The notes beneath the pieces are model-generated. The model was given only the letters and a program-made list of their open reading frames with translations, made no database searches and was not told the origin of the DNA. DNA of 8,528 nucleotides from Pseudomonadota bacterium. GTDB taxonomy: Bacteria; Pseudomonadota; Gammaproteobacteria; Xanthomonadales; Xanthomonadaceae. The position numbers were made by a program, and so were the translations under genes. Each line of letters opens with the position of its first letter. The stretch's first letter is position 1. The DNA lies in the NCBI GenBank assembly GCA_023388955.1, contig JAEWFH010000096.1, forward strand, positions 1 through 8,528, read 5' to 3'. This document shows positions 1 through 5,258 of this stretch, one piece after another.

Positions 1-392
1 CCGCCGGCGCCGATCAGCAGCACCTTGCGCCCGCGCAGGTCCTGGCGGCGGCGCTCGGTCAGGTCGCGCACCAGCCCGCTGCCATCGGTGTTGTGGCCGC
101 GCCAGCCGCCTTCGATGCGCGCCAGGGTGTTGACCACCCCGCAGCGCTGGGCGGTGGGGCCGAGCTCGGTACACAGCCCGTACGCGGCGCGCTTGTGCGG
201 CAGGGTGATGTTGAGCCCGCTGCCACCGGCGGTGGCGAAGGCGGCGACGTGGTCGGCCAGCGCCTCCGGCGGGCAGTCGATGGTGCCGTACTCCAGCGGA
301 ATCCCGATCTGGCGCGCAAAGGCCTGGTGGATGCGCGGGGACAGCGAGTGGGCCACGGGGTGGCCGATGACGGCGTAACGGGCTGCGGACAT
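1..392 (-). CDS. aroE: Shikimate dehydrogenase, N-terminal 130 residues (3' end outside window)
   Basis: The protein reduces 3-dehydroshikimate to shikimate with NADPH, in the cytoplasmic shikimate pathway that leads to chorismate. The reading frame starts at an ATG (392-390) preceded by AGGAG at 402-398 and runs off the left edge of the window. Visible family marks are the substrate-binding motif GHPVAHSLSP (residues 10-19), NITLPHK with the catalytic Lys67, the NTDG motif at 101-104 containing the catalytic Asp103, and the beginning of the NADP-binding glycine loop (GAGG, from 128). The full family length is about 270-280 residues, so about half is seen. It lies 115 bases downstream of hemB on the same strand. 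The motifs make the identification firm. Its product feeds chorismate, the substrate of the nearby XanB2; that link is inferred from pathway knowledge. Confidence 0.95.
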   Translation of the reverse strand, partial: MSAARYAVIGHPVAHSLSPRIHQAFARQIGIPLEYGTIDCPPEALADHVAAFATAGGSGLNITLPHKRAAYGLCTELGPTAQRCGVVNTLARIEGGWRGHNTDGSGLVRDLTERRRQDLRGRKVLLIGAG

Positions 393-444
393 GGCGGCTC
401 CTGCGATGGCGTGGCCGGGCCGGTCCCGGCCAGTGCAGTCTAGG

Positions 445-473
445 CCGGCGGGCGTGCAGATGCCGTCCGCCGG
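445..473. repeat. GC-rich inverted repeat between hemB and aroE
   Basis: CCGGCGG at 445-451 is the exact reverse complement of CCGCCGG at 467-473. The stem can be extended inward by two more pairs past one mismatch, leaving a loop of about nine bases. It lies in the 115-base gap between the hemB stop and the aroE start. There is no T-tract on either side, so a classical Rho-independent terminator is not supported. It could be a transcript-stabilising hairpin, or chance in very GC-rich DNA. Confidence 0.3.
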
Positions 474-507
474 GAAAGCAAGCGCGGGGCCGGGCGGGCG
501 GCCGCGG

Positions 508-1500
508 TCAGCCCTCGCGCAGCCAGCGCGCCGCGTCCAGGGCGAAGTAGGTCAGCACGCCGTCGGCCCCGGCGCGCTTGAAGCCCAGCAGCGCCTCCAG
601 CGTGCACTTGCGCTCGTCCAGCCAGCCGTTGGCGAAGGCGCCGCGCAGCATCGCGTACTCGCCGCTGACCTGGTAGGCGAAGGTCGGCACGCCGAACTCG
701 TCCTTCACCCGGCGCACGATGTCCAGGTACGGCATGCCCGGCTTGACCATGACCATGTCCGCGCCTTCCTCCAGGTCGCGGGCGACCTCGTGCAGCGCCT
801 CGTCGCTGTTGCCCGGGTCCATCTGGTAGGTGCGCTTGTCGGCCGCGCCCAGCGCAGCGGACGAGCCGACCGCATCGCGGAACGGGCCGTAGAAGGCGCT
901 GGCGTACTTGGCGCTGTAGGCCAGGATGCGGGTGTGGATGTGGCCGTCCTGCTCCAGCGCGCTGCGGATGGCGGCGATGCGCCCGTCCATCATGTCGCTG
1001 GGAGCGACCACGTCGGCGCCGGCCTCGGCATGCGAGAGCGCCTGCTTCACCAGCACCTCGACGGTCTCGTCGTTGAGCACGTAGCCGCTGTCGTCGACCA
1101 GCCCGTCCTGGCCGTGGCTGGTGTACGGGTCCAGGGCCACGTCGGTGATCACGCCCAGCTGCGGGAAGTGCTGCTTGAGCGCGCGGATGGCGCGCTGGCA
1201 CAGCCCGTCGGGATCCCAGGCCGCCTCGGCGGTGGCCGACTTGGCCTCCGGCGCGGTGACCGGGAACAGGGCCAGGGCGGGGATGCGCAGCTCGCTGGCC
1301 TGCTCGGCGACCTTCAGCAGCTCATCGATCGACAGCCGCTCGATGCCCGGCATCGACGGCACCGGCGCGCGGCCGGCCGGTTCGTGGACGAACACGGGAT
1401 AGATCAGGTCGTCGGCGGTGAGGACCGACTCGCGCATCAGCCGGCGCGAGAAATCATCGCGGCGCATGCGCCGCGGGCGGGAAAAGGGGTGGGTGCTCAT
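508..1500 (-). CDS. hemB: Delta-aminolevulinic acid dehydratase (porphobilinogen synthase)
   Basis: This cytoplasmic enzyme condenses two 5-aminolevulinate molecules into porphobilinogen, the second common step of haem and tetrapyrrole synthesis. The 330-residue product has the normal family length. The two Schiff-base lysines are Lys198 (in AYSAKYASAFYGPF) and Lys253 (in MVMVKPGMPYLD). The stretch at 120-133 reads DVALDPYTSHGQDG. The cysteines of zinc-dependent HemB proteins are replaced by Ala and Asp, so this is the zinc-independent, magnesium-type enzyme as in Pseudomonas. The start at 1500 fits the N-terminal length of relatives (the RRDDFSRRL block begins near residue 13). No Shine-Dalgarno sequence precedes it; instead TACAAT sits seven bases before the ATG. 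It lies between a small membrane protein gene and aroE on the same strand. The identification is certain. Confidence 0.98.
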   Translation of the reverse strand: MSTHPFSRPRRMRRDDFSRRLMRESVLTADDLIYPVFVHEPAGRAPVPSMPGIERLSIDELLKVAEQASELRIPALALFPVTAPEAKSATAEAAWDPDGLCQRAIRALKQHFPQLGVITDVALDPYTSHGQDGLVDDSGYVLNDETVEVLVKQALSHAEAGADVVAPSDMMDGRIAAIRSALEQDGHIHTRILAYSAKYASAFYGPFRDAVGSSAALGAADKRTYQMDPGNSDEALHEVARDLEEGADMVMVKPGMPYLDIVRRVKDEFGVPTFAYQVSGEYAMLRGAFANGWLDERKCTLEALLGFKRAGADGVLTYFALDAARWLREG

Positions 1501-1507
1501 GGGGGCG

Positions 1508-1513
1508 ATTGTA
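1508..1513 (-). promoter_or_regulatory. Putative -10 element of a leaderless hemB promoter
   Basis: On the minus strand TACAAT (1513-1508) lies exactly seven bases before the hemB ATG, with only CGCCCCC between. That spacing would place the transcription start at or next to the A of the start codon, as in leaderless messages. The absence of a Shine-Dalgarno sequence agrees with this. No good -35 box is visible at 16-18 bases upstream. This is an inference from spacing and similarity to the sigma-70 -10 consensus. Confidence 0.45.
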
Positions 1514-1535
1514 CGCCCCGGCTGCTGTACGCCCC
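1510..1535 (-). repeat. Tandem 10-base direct repeat upstream of hemB
   Basis: GGGGCGTACA occurs twice on the minus strand (1535-1526 and 1519-1510), separated by six bases, so the copies are 16 bases apart centre to centre. The copy nearer the gene overlaps the TACAAT hexamer. The position over a core promoter suits an operator with two half sites, but the repeat could also be a small local duplication. The binding protein, if any, is unknown. Confidence 0.4.
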
Positions 1536-1546
1536 GGTCCCGTTCC

Positions 1547-1795
1547 TCAGATGACGCCGCCGCCGATGGAAAGGCGGAACACGGCGACCACGATGACGAT
1601 CGCGTTGAGCAGCAGGCCGGTCTTGGCGCGCCCGCGGTTGCCGGGCGAGGTCAGCGCGATGCCGATGGCGCCGATGATCGCGCCAACCGCGGCGAACGGG
1701 ATCAGGAACCAGTTGCCCCAGCCCAGCAGCGGGATCAGGGCCAGGATCATCCACAGCAGCGACACGATGCCCCACAGCAGGCTGATCAGTCCCAT
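1547..1795 (-). CDS. Small membrane protein, 82 residues, function unknown
   Basis: I do not recognise a named gene. The 82-residue product is nearly all hydrophobic: a helix or helical hairpin at residues 3-24, a second segment at about 29-48 rich in Gly, Ala and Ile, a short polar loop (SPGNRGRAKTG, 50-60) and a last segment at 61-73 ending in FRLSIGGG. The loop followed by a hydrophobic run resembles small DUF4190-like membrane proteins, but this is a weak likeness. The start at 1795 is supported by GGAGGGG (1808-1802), six bases upstream. The reading frame continues far upstream, but that part overlaps xanB2 and has no good start. It sits between xanB2 and hemB on the same strand. It is probably a real inner-membrane protein, because start, ribosome site and hydrophobic pattern agree. 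Confidence 0.8.
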   Translation of the reverse strand: MGLISLLWGIVSLLWMILALIPLLGWGNWFLIPFAAVGAIIGAIGIALTSPGNRGRAKTGLLLNAIVIVVAVFRLSIGGGVI

Positions 1796-1818
1796 CGGTG
1801 TCCCCTCCACAAGGTCGA

Positions 1819-1837
1819 TGGCGCAAGCATAGCGCCA
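1819..1837. repeat. Short hairpin with a -10-like loop, upstream of the small membrane protein
   Basis: TGGCGC (1819-1824) pairs with GCGCCA (1832-1837) around a seven-base loop. On the minus strand the loop region reads TATGCT (1831-1826), a possible -10 element that would give a leader of roughly 25 bases containing the GGAGGGG ribosome site of the 82-residue protein. No clear -35 is seen. It could be a promoter or operator, or simply a structure in the short spacer after the xanB2 stop. Confidence 0.25.
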
Positions 1838-1851
1838 GCGGCCCGTGCCGG

Positions 1852-2883
1852 TTAGCCGGCGGCGTCGTGGATGCCGTCGATCTCGATGCGCAGTTCGCGC
1901 CGGCATACCGCCGCGTGCAGCAGCAGGTACGGAACCTGGTCGCCCAGCCGGTCCCGGAGCAGGGCATCGGCCGGCTCCAGGGCGTCGGCATCGCGGACGT
2001 AGACCTTCAACCTGGATCCGGGCCCGAAGGCGGGGGGGAGCGAGGACCGGTGCCCCCGGGCCGCGCCGATCAGCGCCTGGAAGTTGGCCAGGGTTTCGTC
2101 GAGCTGGGTTGCCAGCGAGTCCACGTGCTGCGACTCGTGGCCGACGATGGCCGCGGTGCCCGAAAGCAACAGCGGCATGTCGCTCCCTGCCGGCGGCAGC
2201 ATGGCGCGCGCGAAACTGGGTGCCTGTGGTCCGTAGCGTCGCGGGTAGCGGTAGGCACTGAGCTGGCGCGGGTTCTCCAGCGGGGTGCCGGGATGAGTGC
2301 CCGACAGCCAGTACACCTGCAGGCTGCGCCGGCCGTCGAGGCGGCCGATGGCGGTGGCCGCGGGCAGGGTCGCGGTATCGAAGCGGCCCAGGCCGGCGGC
2401 GCGGCCCAGGCAGAAACGGCGGTAGCGCTCGGCGTCGTCCTCGCCTTCGGTGATCGCGTCCAGGTAGTTCCAGACCCGCAGCAGGTGCGGGTGGCCCTGC
2501 CCGGCGACGAACCCATGCAGGCGCCGGTAGGTATCGGCCGCGGCCTCCTCCAGGCCGTCCGGCCCGGTTTCGTCCAGCTCGATCGCGCCGAACTGGAGGC
2601 CGTCGGCTTCTGCCCAGGCGACGCCGTCGCGGATGCCGTGGCGGACCGGCCCGGTGCTGCGCCAGACCTCCAGGGGCGCGTCCCCGTGTGGCTCCAGTGA
2701 CACGTGCAGGTAGCGGGGGTCGTCGACCCGTGGTGCGCGGGCACCGAAGCCGAACACCGCCAGCACGTCGTCGGCGGCGAGGACGGAGGCGGGATCGGCG
2801 TGGACGTACTCGATGGCCAGGCGCGGCGCGTGGCCCGGCATTGCGGCACCGGCTGCAGGGCCGCGGGATGCTGCTGGGATCAT
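1852..2883 (-). CDS. xanB2: XanB2-type bifunctional chorismatase (3-/4-hydroxybenzoate synthase)
   Basis: XanB2 proteins split chorismate into pyruvate plus 3-hydroxybenzoate, the xanthomonadin head group, and 4-hydroxybenzoate, a ubiquinone precursor. They have also been annotated as pteridine-dependent deoxygenase-like proteins. Seen here is a 343-residue protein with the N-terminal signature YVHADPASVLAADDVLAVFG (26-45), VYWLSGTHPGTPLENPRQ (190-207), GTAAIVGHESQHVDSL (242-257) and a C-terminal RidA-like strand pattern (LKVYVRD at 292-298, RRELRIEIDGIHD at 328-340). This fits the FkbO/Hyg5 chorismatase family. The start is uncertain: Met1 (2883) has TATCAT six bases before it and would be leaderless. 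Met15 (2841) lies closer to the conserved region but has no strong ribosome site. The gene is divergent from the carrier protein gene, the typical xanthomonadin layout. The assignment to XanB2 is by motifs and context. Confidence 0.9.
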   Translation of the reverse strand: MIPAASRGPAAGAAMPGHAPRLAIEYVHADPASVLAADDVLAVFGFGARAPRVDDPRYLHVSLEPHGDAPLEVWRSTGPVRHGIRDGVAWAEADGLQFGAIELDETGPDGLEEAAADTYRRLHGFVAGQGHPHLLRVWNYLDAITEGEDDAERYRRFCLGRAAGLGRFDTATLPAATAIGRLDGRRSLQVYWLSGTHPGTPLENPRQLSAYRYPRRYGPQAPSFARAMLPPAGSDMPLLLSGTAAIVGHESQHVDSLATQLDETLANFQALIGAARGHRSSLPPAFGPGSRLKVYVRDADALEPADALLRDRLGDQVPYLLLHAAVCRRELRIEIDGIHDAAG

Positions 2884-2889
2884 CCGGCG

Positions 2890-2895
2890 ATGATA
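2890..2895 (-). promoter_or_regulatory. Putative -10 element for xanB2
   Basis: TATCAT on the minus strand (2895-2890) is separated by CGCCGG from the ATG at 2883. This matches the spacing at hemB and would give a leaderless message. No -35 box is evident. If the true start is the second Met (2841), the same hexamer would instead give a leader of about 40 bases. Confidence 0.35.
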
Positions 2896-2923
2896 CGCGC
2901 CGCCGCCGCGGCAGTCGCGCGGC

Positions 2924-2933
2924 CTTGCGCAAG
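2924..2933. promoter_or_regulatory. Palindrome CTTGCGCAAG, possible operator
   Basis: A perfect ten-base palindrome lies in the middle of the divergent region, about 40 bases from the xanB2 ATG and 53 bases before the carrier protein ATG. The flanks do not extend the symmetry. Its position would let one regulator act on both directions. This is inference only; GC-rich DNA gives short palindromes by chance. Confidence 0.25.
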
Positions 2934-2986
2934 CGCGGCGTATGGCGGATCGTTGCCCCGCTTGTCATTGCCCGGAAGCCGTACCG

Positions 2987-3256
2987 ATGTCCGCACAGAG
3001 TCCCGCCGAGAACGAACTGGCCCGCCTGCTGGTCGAGAGCCTGAACCTGGAAGAGGTCGAGCCCGGCTCGATCGATCCGGAGGCGGCGTTGTTCGGCGAC
3101 GGCCTGGGCCTGGACTCGATCGACGCGCTGGAGCTGTCGCTGGCCGTCAACAAGCACTATGGCGTGCAGTTGCGCTCGGACGGCGAGGAAAACCGCCGCA
3201 TCTTCGCCTCCCTGCGCGCGCTCGCCGCGCACGTGGAGCAGAACCGGGCGGCCTGA
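2987..3256 (+). CDS. xanC: Acyl carrier protein of the xanthomonadin/aryl polyene pathway
   Basis: An 89-residue acyl carrier protein. It carries the starter and the growing polyene as thioesters on a phosphopantetheine arm. The attachment serine is Ser44 in GLGLDSIDALEL (39-50), followed by the usual helix (SLAVNKHYGVQL). The C-terminal block ENRRIFASLRALAAHV (68-83) resembles pigment-cluster carrier proteins. In Xanthomonas campestris, xanC encodes the carrier loaded with 3-hydroxybenzoate. The symbol here rests on family and position, and some aryl polyene loci have two carriers. The start at 2987 has GGAAG eight bases upstream. An in-frame ATG at 2942 would add 15 residues with no clear ribosome site, so it was not used. 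It is the first gene of the rightward operon, seven bases before the next gene. Confidence 0.88.
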   Translation: MSAQSPAENELARLLVESLNLEEVEPGSIDPEAALFGDGLGLDSIDALELSLAVNKHYGVQLRSDGEENRRIFASLRALAAHVEQNRAA

Positions 3257-3263
3257 CCCGGCC

Positions 3264-3962
3264 ATGGACCGCCTGCTGCCGCTGCGGCTGCTGCTGGCGG
3301 TGGCCTACCCGCTGCTCGCCCACGCCGCCAGCGTCCGCCACGACGGCACCCTGGCCATGCTGGCGCTGCTGGACCTGGTGGTGGTGATGGCGCTGCTGCC
3401 GCTGGCGCGGGGCCGGTGGTGGGCCTGGAGCCTGCTGCTGGCCAGTGCCGCGGTGTTGTGGACGCTGCGGACGACGCCGGTGCCGGAACTGCTGCTGCTG
3501 TTCCCGCCGATGCTGTTCACCGGCGTGCTCGGCTGGTGGTTCGCGCGCTCGCTCGCTGCCGGCCGGGTGCCGCTGATCGCACGCATCGTCGCCGCGCTGG
3601 AGGACTGCCAACCGGCCACCTTGCCGGATGAGCTGGCCCGCTACGCACGCGGCCTGACCGCGGCCTGGGCGGCGCTGCTGCTGGCGATGACGCTGGCCAA
3701 CCTGGTGCTGGCACTGCTGGCCGAACCCAACGGCCTGCTGGTGCGGGCGGGGTACCCACCACCGGTGCCGGTTCCGCAGCAGGTCTGGTCTACGGTCGCC
3801 AACCTGCTCGACCATGGCCTGGTCGGGGCGTTCCTGGTGGCGGAATTCCTGTGGCGGCAGCTGCGCTTTCCCCACCGGCGCCAGGGGCCCGTGGCCTACG
3901 CCAGGGCGATGGCGCGGCTGGGACCGGCGTTCTGGCGCGGGCTGTTCCGCCCGGCCCGGTAG
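3264..3962 (+). CDS. COG4648-type membrane protein of aryl polyene/xanthomonadin clusters
   Basis: A 232-residue integral inner-membrane protein with about six hydrophobic segments (near 5-24, 29-47, 51-68, 76-97, 131-153 and 177-197). A cytoplasmic-looking loop (98-130) contains the conserved-looking run PLIARIVAALEDCQ followed by LPDELARYARGLT. A basic tail follows the last helix. Proteins of this kind sit directly after the carrier protein genes in aryl polyene loci and are annotated in Xanthomonas as xanthomonadin biosynthesis membrane proteins; their biochemical role is not settled. The ATG at 3264 lies seven bases after the carrier stop and has only a weak ribosome site, suggesting translational coupling. 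Forty bases without a gene follow. The family call rests on length, helix pattern and position. Confidence 0.75.
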   Translation: MDRLLPLRLLLAVAYPLLAHAASVRHDGTLAMLALLDLVVVMALLPLARGRWWAWSLLLASAAVLWTLRTTPVPELLLLFPPMLFTGVLGWWFARSLAAGRVPLIARIVAALEDCQPATLPDELARYARGLTAAWAALLLAMTLANLVLALLAEPNGLLVRAGYPPPVPVPQQVWSTVANLLDHGLVGAFLVAEFLWRQLRFPHRRQGPVAYARAMARLGPAFWRGLFRPAR

Positions 3963-4002
3963 CCGGGCTGGCTTATCCTGTGCCGCGCAAGCGGAGCCGA
4001 GC
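3963..4002 (+). other. Forty-base gap between the membrane protein and the short dehydratase
   Basis: This is the only gap longer than ten bases inside the rightward operon. It contains a ribosome site (GGAG, 3993-3996) for the next gene and no recognisable gene remnant. In enterobacterial aryl polyene loci the AMP ligase gene occupies this place, as recalled from family knowledge. Confidence 0.5.
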
Positions 4003-4287
4003 GTGCCGGACACCTTCACCATCCCCGTGGACCACCCCTGCCTGCCCGGGCACTTCCCGGGGCGGCCGGTCGTGCCCGGAGTCGTATTGCTGGAGCGGGT
4101 GCTGGGGCGGATCGGGGACGGGCACGGCCCGCTGCGGATGCCGCGGGTGAAGTTCGCCCGGCCGCTGCTGCCCGGCCAGGTGGCGCGCATCGAGCTCGAT
4201 GGCGGCGCGCCGCGCTGGCGCTTCCGCGTGCTGCGGGGCGACGAGTTGCTGGCCAGCGGCGAGGTCCGTGCCGTGGAGCCGGCATGA
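4003..4287 (+). CDS. Short FabZ-like hotdog dehydratase (ApeI-like), GTG start
   Basis: A 94-residue single hotdog-fold protein, probably the dehydratase that removes water from 3-hydroxyacyl-carrier intermediates during polyene extension. The motif HPCLPGHFPGRPVVPGVVLLE (residues 11-31) is the FabZ/FabA-type active site. His17 and Glu31 are 14 residues apart, the same spacing as His54 and Glu68 in E. coli FabZ. The protein is shorter than FabZ (about 150), as expected for the small ApeI type. No ATG fits. The GTG at 4003 follows GGAG (3993-3996) with six bases between and places the hotdog motif at the N-terminus as in relatives. The stop overlaps the next start (ATGA at 4284). A thioesterase-like role cannot be excluded, but the His/Glu pair favours dehydration. 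Confidence 0.82.
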   Translation: MPDTFTIPVDHPCLPGHFPGRPVVPGVVLLERVLGRIGDGHGPLRMPRVKFARPLLPGQVARIELDGGAPRWRFRVLRGDELLASGEVRAVEPA

Positions 4288-5258
4288 GCGCCGGCTGGGA
4301 GCAACGCCCGGAGGGAGGTGGCTGGTTCGCGATCTGGCTGATCCGCGGCATCGCCCGCTACGGGGGGCGTACCGTGGCGCGCGCGTTCCTGCCGCCGATC
4401 ACCCTGTACTTCCTGTTGATGCGCGGGCCGGAACGGCGTGCCTCGCGGGCCTGGCTGCAGCAGGCCACCGGCCGTCGCGCCGGCTGGTGGCAGGTGGCAC
4501 GGCATATCCATGCCTTCGCCTCCACGATCCTGGACCGGGTGTTCCTGCTCGGTAGCCAGCTGGAGCGTTTCGATATCCGCGTGCACGGCGCCGACGCGCT
4601 GCACCGGCAGCTGGACGAGGGCCGCGGGGTACTGATGTTCGGTTCGCACCTGGGCAGTTTCGAAGTGCTGCGGGTGCTGGCCCGGACCCGCCCGGAGATC
4701 CGCCTGCGGGTAGTGCTGGACGTGGGCCACAACCCGGCGATGACGACCCTGCTGGATGCGCTCAACCCGGAGGTGGCACGCACGGTGATCGATGCCGGCC
4801 AGGAGGGGCCCACGGTGGCCCTGGCGATCCACGAGGCGCTGCAGCAGGGGGCGCTGGTGGCGCTGCTGGTCGACCGCACGCACGAGGGGCAGCCCGGCGT
4901 GGAGACCGGGTTCATGGGCCGGCCCGCGCCTTTCCCGCAGGCACCGTGGCGGATCGCGGCGGCAACCGGGGCACCGGTGGTGCTGGGTTTCGGGCTGTAC
5001 CGTGGCGGCAACCGCTATGCGCTGGTGTTCGAACCGTTCAGCGATGGCATCCGGATGCGCAGGCAGGATCGGGACACGGCCCTGGCCGCGCTGGTGGCAA
5101 GGTACGCGGACCGGCTGGAGCACCATGCCCGCAAGGCGCCGTACAACTGGTTCAACTTCTACGATTTCTGGCAGGACGATGAAGCAAGCGACGATCGCAT
5201 TCCCGCTGGCGCTGCTGCTGGCACTGGCCAGCGCGCTGCCGGCTCCGGCCGCGGCTGA
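4284..5258 (+). CDS. LpxL/HtrB-like acyltransferase of the pigment operon
   Basis: A 324-residue protein of the lysophospholipid acyltransferase superfamily, likely at the inner face of the inner membrane through an N-terminal hydrophobic region (14-46). The catalytic HX4E motif is His122-Glu127 (GSHLGSFEVLR), followed by DRTHEGQPGVETGFMGRPAP (197-216) and the C-terminal block APYNWFNFYDFW (285-296). Aryl polyene loci encode such enzymes, which are thought to attach the polyene to a lipid or glycolipid anchor; the acceptor is unknown. In some clusters the homologue is fused to a glycosyltransferase, but here only the acyltransferase part is present. The start overlaps the previous stop (ATGA). 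The last 26 residues (from 299) lie over the LolA-like gene and are rich in Ala, Gly and Asp, so the natural end may be near residue 300. Confidence 0.85.
   Translation: MSAGWEQRPEGGGWFAIWLIRGIARYGGRTVARAFLPPITLYFLLMRGPERRASRAWLQQATGRRAGWWQVARHIHAFASTILDRVFLLGSQLERFDIRVHGADALHRQLDEGRGVLMFGSHLGSFEVLRVLARTRPEIRLRVVLDVGHNPAMTTLLDALNPEVARTVIDAGQEGPTVALAIHEALQQGALVALLVDRTHEGQPGVETGFMGRPAPFPQAPWRIAAATGAPVVLGFGLYRGGNRYALVFEPFSDGIRMRRQDRDTALAALVARYADRLEHHARKAPYNWFNFYDFWQDDEASDDRIPAGAAAGTGQRAAGSGRG

Larger units (their letters stand above)
2884..2986. promoter_or_regulatory. Divergent control region between xanB2 and the pigment operon
   Basis: This 103-base gap must hold the promoters for both directions if the right-hand genes are one operon. 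Toward xanB2, TATCAT lies at 2895-2890, six bases before the distal ATG. Toward the carrier protein gene, a ribosome site GGAAG (2974-2978) stands eight bases before the ATG at 2987. I cannot find a convincing -35/-10 pair on the plus strand. A perfect ten-base palindrome, CTTGCGCAAG (2924-2933), sits near the middle and could be a regulator site. Confidence 0.45.

Noticed and set aside
445..473. Rho-independent terminator after hemB
   Set aside because: The inverted repeat is real but no T-tract follows in either direction.
391..1554. A 387-codon plus-strand frame opposite hemB
   Set aside because: hemB is certain from its active-site residues; the opposite frame has no family features.
2942..2986. 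A 15-residue N-terminal extension of the carrier protein (CPACHC motif)
   Set aside because: No ribosome site before the ATG at 2942, while 2987 has GGAAG at good spacing; the extension is not typical of carrier proteins.
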